Origin: Halobacterium rubrum
GTDB lineage: Archaea > Halobacteriota > Halobacteria > Halobacteriales > Halobacteriaceae
Length of the DNA stretch: 64,000 nucleotides
Assembly: GCF_021729015.1 (NCBI RefSeq)
Contig: NZ_JAJQQZ010000003.1
Location: forward strand, 310,001 to 374,000
Direction: 5' to 3'
Shown: piece by piece, positions 43,127-50,240 of the stretch
Layout of the letters: every line of letters starts with the position of its first letter
Numbering within the stretch: position 1 is the stretch's first letter
Made by a program: the position numbers and the translations under genes
The notes under the pieces: model-generated
Databases searched by the model: none
What the model saw: the letters and a program-made list of their open reading frames with translations, nothing else
Told to the model about the DNA's origin: nothing

Positions 43127-43366
43127 ATGGGACTCATTGACGCGGTATCGTCTGCGTTCGAACCGGACACGGAGAGTGCCGAGCAGCCCGAAAGCGGCGA
43201 GCAGTCGGCTGGCGCGTACTGGTGTGACGACTGCGGCGTCCGCGTGCGAGACGTCGACGTCGAGGACGAGGGGCTGTCGATGGACGCCGACGACACTCCG
43301 GAGTGTCCGGACTGCGGCGAGGCGATGCGGTTCGAGCGCTCGCACGCCGACGGCTGCGCCTGCTGA
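43127..43366 (+). CDS. Small zinc-ribbon protein
   Basis: 79 residues. Two Cys pairs (WCDDCG and CPDCG, about 35 residues apart) and a metal-rich C-terminus HADGCAC. It probably binds one zinc. It is convergent, 6 bp apart, with the CobW-type metallochaperone gene. The ATG at 43127 is preferred to the GTG at 43121. Confidence 0.7.
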   Translation: MGLIDAVSSAFEPDTESAEQPESGEQSAGAYWCDDCGVRVRDVDVEDEGLSMDADDTPECPDCGEAMRFERSHADGCAC

Positions 43367-43372
43367 CAGCGC

Positions 43373-44632
43373 TCACCCCGCGCCGTCGCTCGGCGTCGGC
43401 TCCGCCAGCACCGCCTCGGCCTCGTTCTCGGTGGGGAACGGTCCGGCGTCAAGTTCGTCTGCGCGCTCCCACTCCTCGTCCGTGACCAGCGCGTCCGCCA
43501 GCCGCTCGCGGAGCTCGTCCTCGTCAAAGTCTGTCCCGATGACGACGTACTCGGTGAGCCGGTCGCCGTGCTCGTCGTCCCACTCGAGGTCCGGGCGGTT
43601 CGACCGGTAGAGGTCCTGTTGCACCTCGGGCAGCGACGCGATCCACGGTCCGCGTGCAGTCACGCGCACGGACGGGCCGGCCTGCGCGACAGTCTGGCGG
43701 AACTCCGAGCCCGCCACCCACGTCGTGCCCTTCGAGCGCACCACACCGTCCGGAAGGCTCCGGAGGACGCTCGCGAAGCGCTCCGGGTGGAACGGTCGAC
43801 GCCGACGGAAGGTGAACGACGACACGCCGTACACCTCGTCGGGGTGGTGGTGGTCGTGGTGGCTCCCGTCGGCATCGTGGTCGTCGCCCGCGCCGTGGGC
43901 GTGGCCGGCGTCTCCGAGCGCGCGCTTCCAGCCCGGGAGGTCGCCGAGTTCGGTCTCGTCGAAGGACTCCAGTCCGAACAGCCAGTCCGGGTCGACCGCC
44001 GAAAACTCCGTGCGGCGGGTCTCGGCGTCGGGCTGGAGCGCGGCGACCAGTTCCGCCGCCGTCTCCAGCTCCGCTTCCGTGCAGAGGTCGGCCTTGTTCA
44101 GGAGGACGGCGTTCGACACCTCGATCTGCTCGACGAGCAGGTCCGAGAGCGGCCGGTCCTCCTCGTCGTTGTCACCGGCCTCGACGCGCCGCTCGGGCGT
44201 TCCGTCGCCGCCGAAGGTGTCCACGAGCAGGCGCGCGTCCACGACCGTCACGAGTGCGTTCACGCGGTAGCGGGCGGCGGCACGCGACTCGGCTGTGAAC
44301 AGCCGCGCGACCGGCGCCGGCTCCGAGATGCCGGAGGACTCGACGACGAGGTGGTCGAACTCCCGGTCGTTCGCCAGCCGCACCACTGCGGCCTCCAGGT
44401 CGTCCTGGAGCTCACAGCAGATGCAGCCGTTCGACAGCTCTGTCACACCGCCGGTCACGTCGGTGTCCGAGCCCTCGGCGACGAGCTCGGCGTCCACGTT
44501 GACGTCGCCCATGTCGTTGACGAGCACGGCGACGTCGCGGTCGCCGGCGTTCCGCAGGACGTGGTTCAACAGCGTGGTCTTCCCCGCGCCGAGGCTGCCG
44601 GACAGCACCGTCACGGGAATACGGTCGCTCAT
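43373..44632 (-). CDS. CobW/ZNG1-type metallochaperone GTPase
   Basis: 419 residues. GTPase Walker A SGSLGAGKTT at 11-20, the metal-binding motif GCICC (C70, C72, C73), NKAD for guanine recognition, and a His-rich loop near 243-264 (GDDHDADGSHHDHHHPDE). The C-terminal CobW_C domain follows. Such proteins deliver zinc or cobalt to client enzymes under metal shortage. The ATG at 44632 follows the compact N-terminus. The convergent neighbour is a zinc-ribbon protein that could be a client, by inference. Confidence 0.9.
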   Translation of the reverse strand: MSDRIPVTVLSGSLGAGKTTLLNHVLRNAGDRDVAVLVNDMGDVNVDAELVAEGSDTDVTGGVTELSNGCICCELQDDLEAAVVRLANDREFDHLVVESSGISEPAPVARLFTAESRAAARYRVNALVTVVDARLLVDTFGGDGTPERRVEAGDNDEEDRPLSDLLVEQIEVSNAVLLNKADLCTEAELETAAELVAALQPDAETRRTEFSAVDPDWLFGLESFDETELGDLPGWKRALGDAGHAHGAGDDHDADGSHHDHHHPDEVYGVSSFTFRRRRPFHPERFASVLRSLPDGVVRSKGTTWVAGSEFRQTVAQAGPSVRVTARGPWIASLPEVQQDLYRSNRPDLEWDDEHGDRLTEYVVIGTDFDEDELRERLADALVTDEEWERADELDAGPFPTENEAEAVLAEPTPSDGAG

Positions 44633-44728
44633 ACGCCCCGATACGCGCCTGACACCTTCAGGTTCCCGCTCCCAGCACCCCGCCGGGCCGGACGACACCT
44701 TTTCCCGTGCGAGCGCGTAGCACCGGCT

Positions 44729-45025
44729 ATGTCAGTCGCCGAGCGCATCGAACGCTACCGGGCCACCCTCGAGGAGTGGCTCCGGGGGCTCTACCACGGC
44801 ATGATCACGCACCCGGCCTACGAGAAGATCGAGAAGGAAGCCGAGGACACGGAGGACGTGTTCATGCTCGCGTGCTTCCCGGACGCCTTCGGCATCCCGT
44901 CGCCCGTCTCCTACTACACCGCCGAGTTGCTGCCGTACCTCGAAGACGAGTTCGAGGCGTGGGAGCGCCGGCTCTGGGACCGCGACTCGTACGTCGAACG
45001 CAAGGGCCAGCAGTACCACTTCTGA
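44729..45025 (+). CDS. Small conserved protein upstream of ArsA-like ATPase
   Basis: 98 residues, helical and acidic, with VFMLACFPDAFGIPSPVSYYTAELLPYLEDEFEAWERRLWDR. I do not recognise the family. It precedes the ArsA/Get3-like gene by 47 bp in the same direction, so the two are probably co-transcribed and may act together. Confidence 0.7.
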   Translation: MSVAERIERYRATLEEWLRGLYHGMITHPAYEKIEKEAEDTEDVFMLACFPDAFGIPSPVSYYTAELLPYLEDEFEAWERRLWDRDSYVERKGQQYHF

Positions 45026-45072
45026 TGGCGGGAACTGTCCCCACGAGCGGCAGTCGGCGGGTGGTCGCGTAG

Positions 45073-46047
45073 ATGGAGCCGTTCGTGTTCGTCGGCGGGA
45101 AGGGCGGCGTCGGCAAGACGACCATCTCGTGTGCGTACGGCCTGAAGTGCGCGAACGAGGGTGTGGAGACGCTGGTCGTGTCCACGGACCCGGCGCACTC
45201 CGTCTCCGACGTCTTCGACCAGCAGTTCTCGGACACCCCCGAGCCCGTCGAGGGCGTCGACGGCCTGTCGGCGCTCGAGATCGACCCCGACGAAGAGGTC
45301 ACCGCGCACCTCGACGACATCCGGAACCGGCTCTCGGACCAGGTGTCGGCGGCGATGGTCAACGAGATCAACCAGCAACTGGAGATGGCCCACCAGACGC
45401 CGGGCGCCTACGAGTCCGCGCTGTTCGACCGGTTCGTCGACGTGATGCGGTCGAGTGACCCCTACGACCGGGTCGTCTTCGACACGGCGCCGACCGGCTC
45501 GACGCTCCGTCTGCTCGCGCTCCCGGAGTTCATGGAGGACTGGGTACAGCGGTTGATGCACAAGCGCGAGCAGAGCATCGACCTCTTCGAGAAGGCCGCT
45601 ATCGGCAACAGCGAACCGCGGCGCGTGATGGAGGGCGACCCCGTGCTCGAGCGGCTCCGGGAGCGCAAGGAGTTCTTCGAGTTCGCGGGCGGCGCGCTCC
45701 GGAACGACGCCGCGTTCTTCCTCGTCTTGAACCCGGACACGCTGTCGTTGAACGAGACCGAGCGCGCCATCGCGGACCTGGAGGGCGAGGACCTCGGCGT
45801 CCGGGGCCTCGTCGCGAACAAGCTGACGCCGACGCCCGACGAGGACGAGGACGGCCGGGGGGCCCGCTATCTGCGGGACCGCGTCGAGACGGAGCGCGAG
45901 CGTCTCGACCGCGTCCGGGAGACGTTCGACCCGCCGCTGGTCGCCGAGATCGAGTTCCGCACTCGGGAGGTCCAGGGAGACCTGCTCGCGGACGTCGCGG
46001 ACGAACTGGACGTGGCCGTCGGCGCGGAGCAACCGACGTTCGTCTGA
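45073..46047 (+). CDS. ArsA/Get3-like ATPase
   Basis: 324 residues, one ATPase domain. Deviant Walker A GGKGGVGKTT (about 8-17) with the signature Lys, switch I STDPAHSVSDVF, and VVFDTAPTGSTLRLLALPEF. The family includes arsenite-efflux ArsA and Get3, which targets tail-anchored proteins to membranes; a single domain and no arsenic genes nearby favour the Get3-like role. The CxxC zinc pair of eukaryotic Get3 is not seen. Confidence 0.88.
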   Translation: MEPFVFVGGKGGVGKTTISCAYGLKCANEGVETLVVSTDPAHSVSDVFDQQFSDTPEPVEGVDGLSALEIDPDEEVTAHLDDIRNRLSDQVSAAMVNEINQQLEMAHQTPGAYESALFDRFVDVMRSSDPYDRVVFDTAPTGSTLRLLALPEFMEDWVQRLMHKREQSIDLFEKAAIGNSEPRRVMEGDPVLERLRERKEFFEFAGGALRNDAAFFLVLNPDTLSLNETERAIADLEGEDLGVRGLVANKLTPTPDEDEDGRGARYLRDRVETERERLDRVRETFDPPLVAEIEFRTREVQGDLLADVADELDVAVGAEQPTFV

Positions 46048-46201
46048 GCGCGCGCGCAGCCCGCGACCCCCGTTAAGCTACTCTTTACTACCCCGTAACG
46101 TCCCGTAACGGCGGTCGGAACCCCACGACGGGTACTCGTTACGACACTCTGTGTCTGGAAGGAAGGCCGCGATTTGCGAGGATTTCACTTGGACACAAAC
46201 A

Positions 46202-46209
46202 CATAAATA
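46202..46209 (+). promoter_or_regulatory. TATA box of the CstA-like gene
   Basis: CATAAATA, about 37-44 nt upstream of the ATG at 46246, leaving a short leader that contains a GAGGTGG (about 46232-46238) complementary to the 16S rRNA end. Confidence 0.6.
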
Positions 46210-46245
46210 ATAGTCTGTGAATGACTCGCACGAGGTGGGACTGTC

Positions 46246-48132
46246 ATGACGCAAGTAATCTGGATCGTGGCCGCGGTACTCACCACGTTCACAGTGGGAT
46301 ACGTCGGGTACTCCAAGTACCTCTCCCGCTTCGTGGACCTCGACGACTCGCGTGAGACCCCGGCACACAAGTACGAAGACGGCCAGGAGTACGTACCGGC
46401 AAAGAAACCAGTGCTGCTCGGGCACCACTTCTCGAGCATCGCGGGCGGCGCACCCATCGTCGGCCCCATCACGGCAGGCGCCATCTGGGGCTGGGTACCA
46501 GCCCTCCTGTGGGTCGCCATCGGCAACCCCCTGATGGGCGCCGTCCACGACTTCATCTCGCTGTCCGGGTCGATGCGACACGAGGGGAAGTCCATCGGCT
46601 ACATCATCGGCGAGTACGTCGGCGAGCGCGGGAAGGACATGCTGCTGTGGTTCGCCTTCCTCACCATCATCCTCGTGGTGGCGGTGTTCGCGCTCGTCGT
46701 CGGCATCGTGCTGAACGCGTTCCCGTCGGCGGCGACCGCGAGCCTGGTGTACATCGGGCTCGCGTTCCTGTTCGGCATCTACCTGTACCAGCTCGACGGT
46801 CCGTTCATCCCGGGGACGATCCTGTTCGTCGCCGGCGTGTTCGCGGGCGTCTGGCTCGGCATCCAGTACCCGGTTGCGCTGTTCCCCGCCGTCGAGACGG
46901 GCGCGTACCCCGAGGGGACCATCATCCTCTTCGAGTTCCTCGGCAACGGCGCGTGGCTCCCGGGCGCCGTCGTGGACCCCGCCGCGATTCTCACGCCGAA
47001 CGTCGCCGGCTGGGTACCGGTCATCCTCATCTACGCGACGCTCGCGAGCGCACTCCCGGTCTGGGTGCTGCTCCAGCCGCGTGACTACCTGTCGTCGTTC
47101 CTGCTGTACTCGGGCGTCGGGGGCGCGCTGCTGGCCATCATCGCCGGTACGTTCATCACGACGCCGTCGCAGCCTCTCGTCATCGACTCCTCCATCGGAG
47201 CCTACATGGGCTTCTGGGGGAGCGAACTGGCGGTCGACACGCGCGGCATCACGCCGCTGTTCCCCCTGCTGTTCGTCACCATCGCCTGCGGGACCATCAG
47301 TGGGTTCCATTCGCTGGTGTCCTCCGGCACCACGGCGAAACAGCTGAACAAGGAGAGCGACGCCCGCCTCATCGGCTACGGCGGCATGCTCGGCGAAGGC
47401 CTGCTCGCCTCGGTCGCCATCTCGACGCTCGCCGTCGCCGGCTCGACCACGGCAGCCGCGGGTGGCGGCATCGGTGGCGCACTCCCGAACTTCGCGACGG
47501 GTGGCGGCATCATCCTCACTAGCCTCGGCATCCCGACGAGCTTCGGCGCGCCGTTCATGGCGCTGGTGCTCGTGAGCTTCCTGCTCACGTCCACTGACAC
47601 GGCCGCTCGCCTCGGCCGCTACATGATGGAGGAGATTGTCGGTACCACCGGCAGCGGCACCACGACCGGGCTCTCCGCCGACCCCGAGTCGTTCGCGAAG
47701 GGCCGGTACACGAACCCGGCCATCCAGTCGCTCATCGCGTACGCGCTCGTCATCTCCGGCGAGTGGGTGACGCTGTGGGCCCTGTTCGGTGGCGCAAACC
47801 AGCTGCTGGCGGCGCTCGCGCTGCTGGCCGGCACCATCTGGCTCGCCAACTGGGACGAGTCCAACCAGCTCGTCTCCACCGGCGTCCCGATGGCCATCAT
47901 GGTGACCATCACCGTGCTCGGGCTGTCCTGGGTCGCGCTCTGGGACAACCTCTACCAGAAGCTCATCGAGGGCGGCGTGACGGCGCTCGGCGGCCAGATC
48001 TCGGCCGTCGTCCAGATGGCACTCGCGTTCGTGCTCATCTACCTCGCGCTGTCGCTGGTGCGCATCGGGTACGGCAACATCTCGAGCGTTCGCAGCGGTC
48101 GCGAGCCGGCAGCCGAACCGGGCGACGACTGA
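46246..48132 (+). CDS. CstA-family carbon starvation / peptide or pyruvate transporter
   Basis: 628 residues, polytopic throughout (about 16-18 membrane segments). LGHHFSSIAGGAPIVGPI and DFISLSGSMRHEGKSIGY near the N-terminus, and FHSLVSSGTTAKQLNKESDARLIGYGGMLGEG in the middle, are CstA/BtsT family marks. Members take up pyruvate or peptides. The organism's substrate cannot be told. Confidence 0.88.
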   Translation: MTQVIWIVAAVLTTFTVGYVGYSKYLSRFVDLDDSRETPAHKYEDGQEYVPAKKPVLLGHHFSSIAGGAPIVGPITAGAIWGWVPALLWVAIGNPLMGAVHDFISLSGSMRHEGKSIGYIIGEYVGERGKDMLLWFAFLTIILVVAVFALVVGIVLNAFPSAATASLVYIGLAFLFGIYLYQLDGPFIPGTILFVAGVFAGVWLGIQYPVALFPAVETGAYPEGTIILFEFLGNGAWLPGAVVDPAAILTPNVAGWVPVILIYATLASALPVWVLLQPRDYLSSFLLYSGVGGALLAIIAGTFITTPSQPLVIDSSIGAYMGFWGSELAVDTRGITPLFPLLFVTIACGTISGFHSLVSSGTTAKQLNKESDARLIGYGGMLGEGLLASVAISTLAVAGSTTAAAGGGIGGALPNFATGGGIILTSLGIPTSFGAPFMALVLVSFLLTSTDTAARLGRYMMEEIVGTTGSGTTTGLSADPESFAKGRYTNPAIQSLIAYALVISGEWVTLWALFGGANQLLAALALLAGTIWLANWDESNQLVSTGVPMAIMVTITVLGLSWVALWDNLYQKLIEGGVTALGGQISAVVQMALAFVLIYLALSLVRIGYGNISSVRSGREPAAEPGDD

Positions 48133-48216
48133 GCGACTGAGTGACGAACGCGTCGGTCGACGCAGTCTCCGTTTTCCCCTCCTCCACGCGACCCGCCCGG
48201 ACAGCGCCGGGACCGG

Positions 48217-48840
48217 TCAGGTCCAGAAGCGCTTGGCGAGCCGCGAGAAGAAGCCGTCGTCCGGGGTGTCGACGTCCCCCCAGAGCGCGAACGCCTGCAG
48301 GACGTCGGCCTCCTGACTGGCGACACCGTCCTCGTCGTCGGGCGCGACCACGACGAGGTTCACCTCGTAGCAGCCGTAGTAGCCGTACTTCAGGAGCGTG
48401 CGGTCGCGGAACCCGGAGACGAACGACCGGACGGCGTCCGAGATGGTGTCGGCGACGAGCACGAACGTGAAGTTCGTCTCGTAGTGCTCCTCGTTGGCGT
48501 CCACCCAGTCCTCGGCGAGGTCGTGGCCGAGGTCGACGAGTCGCTCCAGGTCCGCGACTGTCGGTTCGCCGGCGCGCCGCGCGAACAGGTGCTCGCGGGT
48601 CTCGTGGTCGGCGTAGTTGAGCGCGGGGTGCAGGAACTGCTTCTGGTTCTCGATGCGGAGTTCGCCGTACATCGGGAACGAGTGTCCGCGGACCGCGTAG
48701 TCCCGTTCGAGGTCGTAGCTGAACATCAGCCGGTCGCTCACGCGGTCGAGGTACTCGTCGTCCGCCCAGACCGGCACCGCCTCCCGGATCTCCTCGGGGA
48801 GTTCGTCGATTCGGGGTTCCGCCGGCTCACTCTCGGTCAT
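48217..48840 (-). CDS. Conserved hypothetical protein
   Basis: 207 residues, acidic, mostly alpha/beta (YAVRGHSFPMYGELRIENQKQF, FTFVLVADTISDAVRSFVSGFRDR, LLKYGYYGCYEVNLVVVAPDD). I do not recognise the family. Its ATG at 48840 overlaps the cupin stop as ATGA, so it is translated with the cupin gene. Confidence 0.7.
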   Translation of the reverse strand: MTESEPAEPRIDELPEEIREAVPVWADDEYLDRVSDRLMFSYDLERDYAVRGHSFPMYGELRIENQKQFLHPALNYADHETREHLFARRAGEPTVADLERLVDLGHDLAEDWVDANEEHYETNFTFVLVADTISDAVRSFVSGFRDRTLLKYGYYGCYEVNLVVVAPDDEDGVASQEADVLQAFALWGDVDTPDDGFFSRLAKRFWT

Positions 48841-49256
48841 CTGTCGCCGCCTTCGGTGGTCTCGTCTTCGGTTCCCTGTGCGTCCCCGGGCTCGTACGGG
48901 ACGGCGTCGTCGGCGACCGGCGGCGCGCCGACCGCGAGCAGTTCGACCGTCTCGTCGGCGTCCTCGGGGTTGTGCGCCCGGTGGGGGCTCTCCGGGTCGG
49001 CGGCGAACACGCTCCCCTCGGGGACCGTGAGTTCGCCGTCGGGCGTCTCGACGTGCAGCGTCCCGGAGAGCACGTAGAACGCCTCCTGCTGTTGCTCGTG
49101 GTAGTGGTACGCCAGCGGCACCTGTTCGCCGGGTGCCGCTCGGAACACGTTCAGCGCGAACTGGTCCAGTTCGGCCGGGCCGGTCAGCCCGCGGTACTCG
49201 CAGGGCCGGTTCTCGGCCGGCTCGACCGTCTCCGGGTCGACGACGCGGTAGCCCAT
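48837..49256 (-). CDS. Cupin-domain protein
   Basis: 139 residues from the ATG at 49256. Cupin motif 1 AYHYHEQQQEAFYVLSG and motif 2 PESPHRAHNPEDADE supply His and Glu metal ligands. Small cupins act as isomerases, dioxygenases or regulators; the substrate is unknown. A TATA box lies 22-29 nt upstream. Coupled to the 48217 gene. Confidence 0.8.
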   Translation of the reverse strand: MGYRVVDPETVEPAENRPCEYRGLTGPAELDQFALNVFRAAPGEQVPLAYHYHEQQQEAFYVLSGTLHVETPDGELTVPEGSVFAADPESPHRAHNPEDADETVELLAVGAPPVADDAVPYEPGDAQGTEDETTEGGDR

Positions 49257-49277
49257 GTGTAGTGATACCACAGGTGG

Positions 49278-49285
49278 GATAAAAG
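49278..49285 (-). promoter_or_regulatory. TATA box of the cupin operon
   Basis: CTTTTATC on the reverse strand, 22-29 nt upstream of the ATG at 49256. Confidence 0.6.
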
Positions 49286-49305
49286 CCCGTCGCGTCCGGC
49301 AGCCC

Positions 49306-50109
49306 TCACCGGTCGCCGACACTGCGGTCGCCCGCCACGTCGTCCCCGTCGTCGAGCCCGGACTGCATCCCGGCGTGCACGAACCGACCGAGGATGTGGC
49401 CGATGCGGGTCTCGGCTGTCCACATCGCCACCTCGTCGAACGGCTCGTGTCCGTCGTCGTCGGTGGGAACGGACAGCAGGACGGTGTCGTCGTCGACGAG
49501 CAGCGTGCGGCCCGCGTAGCCGTCGTCGCCCGAGGCACTCGAGACCACGACGCCGAGGCCGTCGACGTCGCCGAAGCGTTCCGCGAGTGACTGGTCGTCC
49601 GTCACGACGGTCACCGGGACGCCAGCCGCCGCGCGCTCGGTCAGCGCCTCGGCGAGGTCGTCGCGCAGCGTCGCTGCGTCGGTACCGACGAGAATCACGC
49701 GGTCGTCGGCCTCGGTGACGAGGCCGACGGCGCGGTCCTGAATCGGCTCGTGGCCCCGCAGCGTCGCGACGTCCCCGGCGTCCGTCGTGTCGCCGCGGTC
49801 GCCCGAAACGGTCTCGAGGTTGTCGAACGCGCGCTCGGCCTGCGCCTCCACGCGCTCGCGGAGCTGCGCCCGGGCGCGCTCCAGCGACACCGGCCGGTAG
49901 GTCTTCGGCGAGGACTCCACGACCTCCAGGAGGCCGCGGGCCGCGAGGTCGTCGGCGGCGCCGTAGACCTGCGACCGCGGGACGTCGGAGGTGCTCGCGA
50001 CGTCCTGCGCGGACCCGCTGCCGAGCCGGTGCAGCGCCACGAACACCCGGGCCTCGTAGTTCGAGAGCCCGAGTTCCCGCAGCGCCTCGACTGCCTCGTG
50101 TGCGCTCAT
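49306..50109 (-). CDS. TrmB-family transcriptional regulator
   Basis: 267 residues from the ATG at 50109. The N-terminal winged helix (ELGLSNYEARVFVALHRLGSGSAQDVASTSDVPRSQVY) is the TrmB HTH, followed by a coiled-coil linker and a sensor domain (about 115-250). TrmB proteins respond to sugars or other metabolites. It is divergent from an RND/MMPL exporter; a palindrome lies between them. Probably represses the exporter or itself. Confidence 0.85.
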   Translation of the reverse strand: MSAHEAVEALRELGLSNYEARVFVALHRLGSGSAQDVASTSDVPRSQVYGAADDLAARGLLEVVESSPKTYRPVSLERARAQLRERVEAQAERAFDNLETVSGDRGDTTDAGDVATLRGHEPIQDRAVGLVTEADDRVILVGTDAATLRDDLAEALTERAAAGVPVTVVTDDQSLAERFGDVDGLGVVVSSASGDDGYAGRTLLVDDDTVLLSVPTDDDGHEPFDEVAMWTAETRIGHILGRFVHAGMQSGLDDGDDVAGDRSVGDR

Positions 50110-50184
50110 CGTCGGTGACGCCTCCGAGTCGGCGGCCCGCACTAATGAGCGTTGGCGTCCCACCCGGCTCGCCGCGCAAGGACG

Positions 50185-50206
50185 AATATATTGTACTATC
50201 CTACAA
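50185..50206. promoter_or_regulatory. TATA box and palindromic operator candidate
   Basis: AATATATT at 50185-50192 could serve as TATA for either direction; the palindrome TTGTA-N6-TACAA at 50191-50206 overlaps it by 2 nt. This lies between the divergent TrmB regulator (50109) and the exporter (50241), the natural place for a binding site. Confidence 0.6.
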
Positions 50207-50240
50207 ACAGCTAAGTAGGTGTAGATGCGACCGTCCGGCA

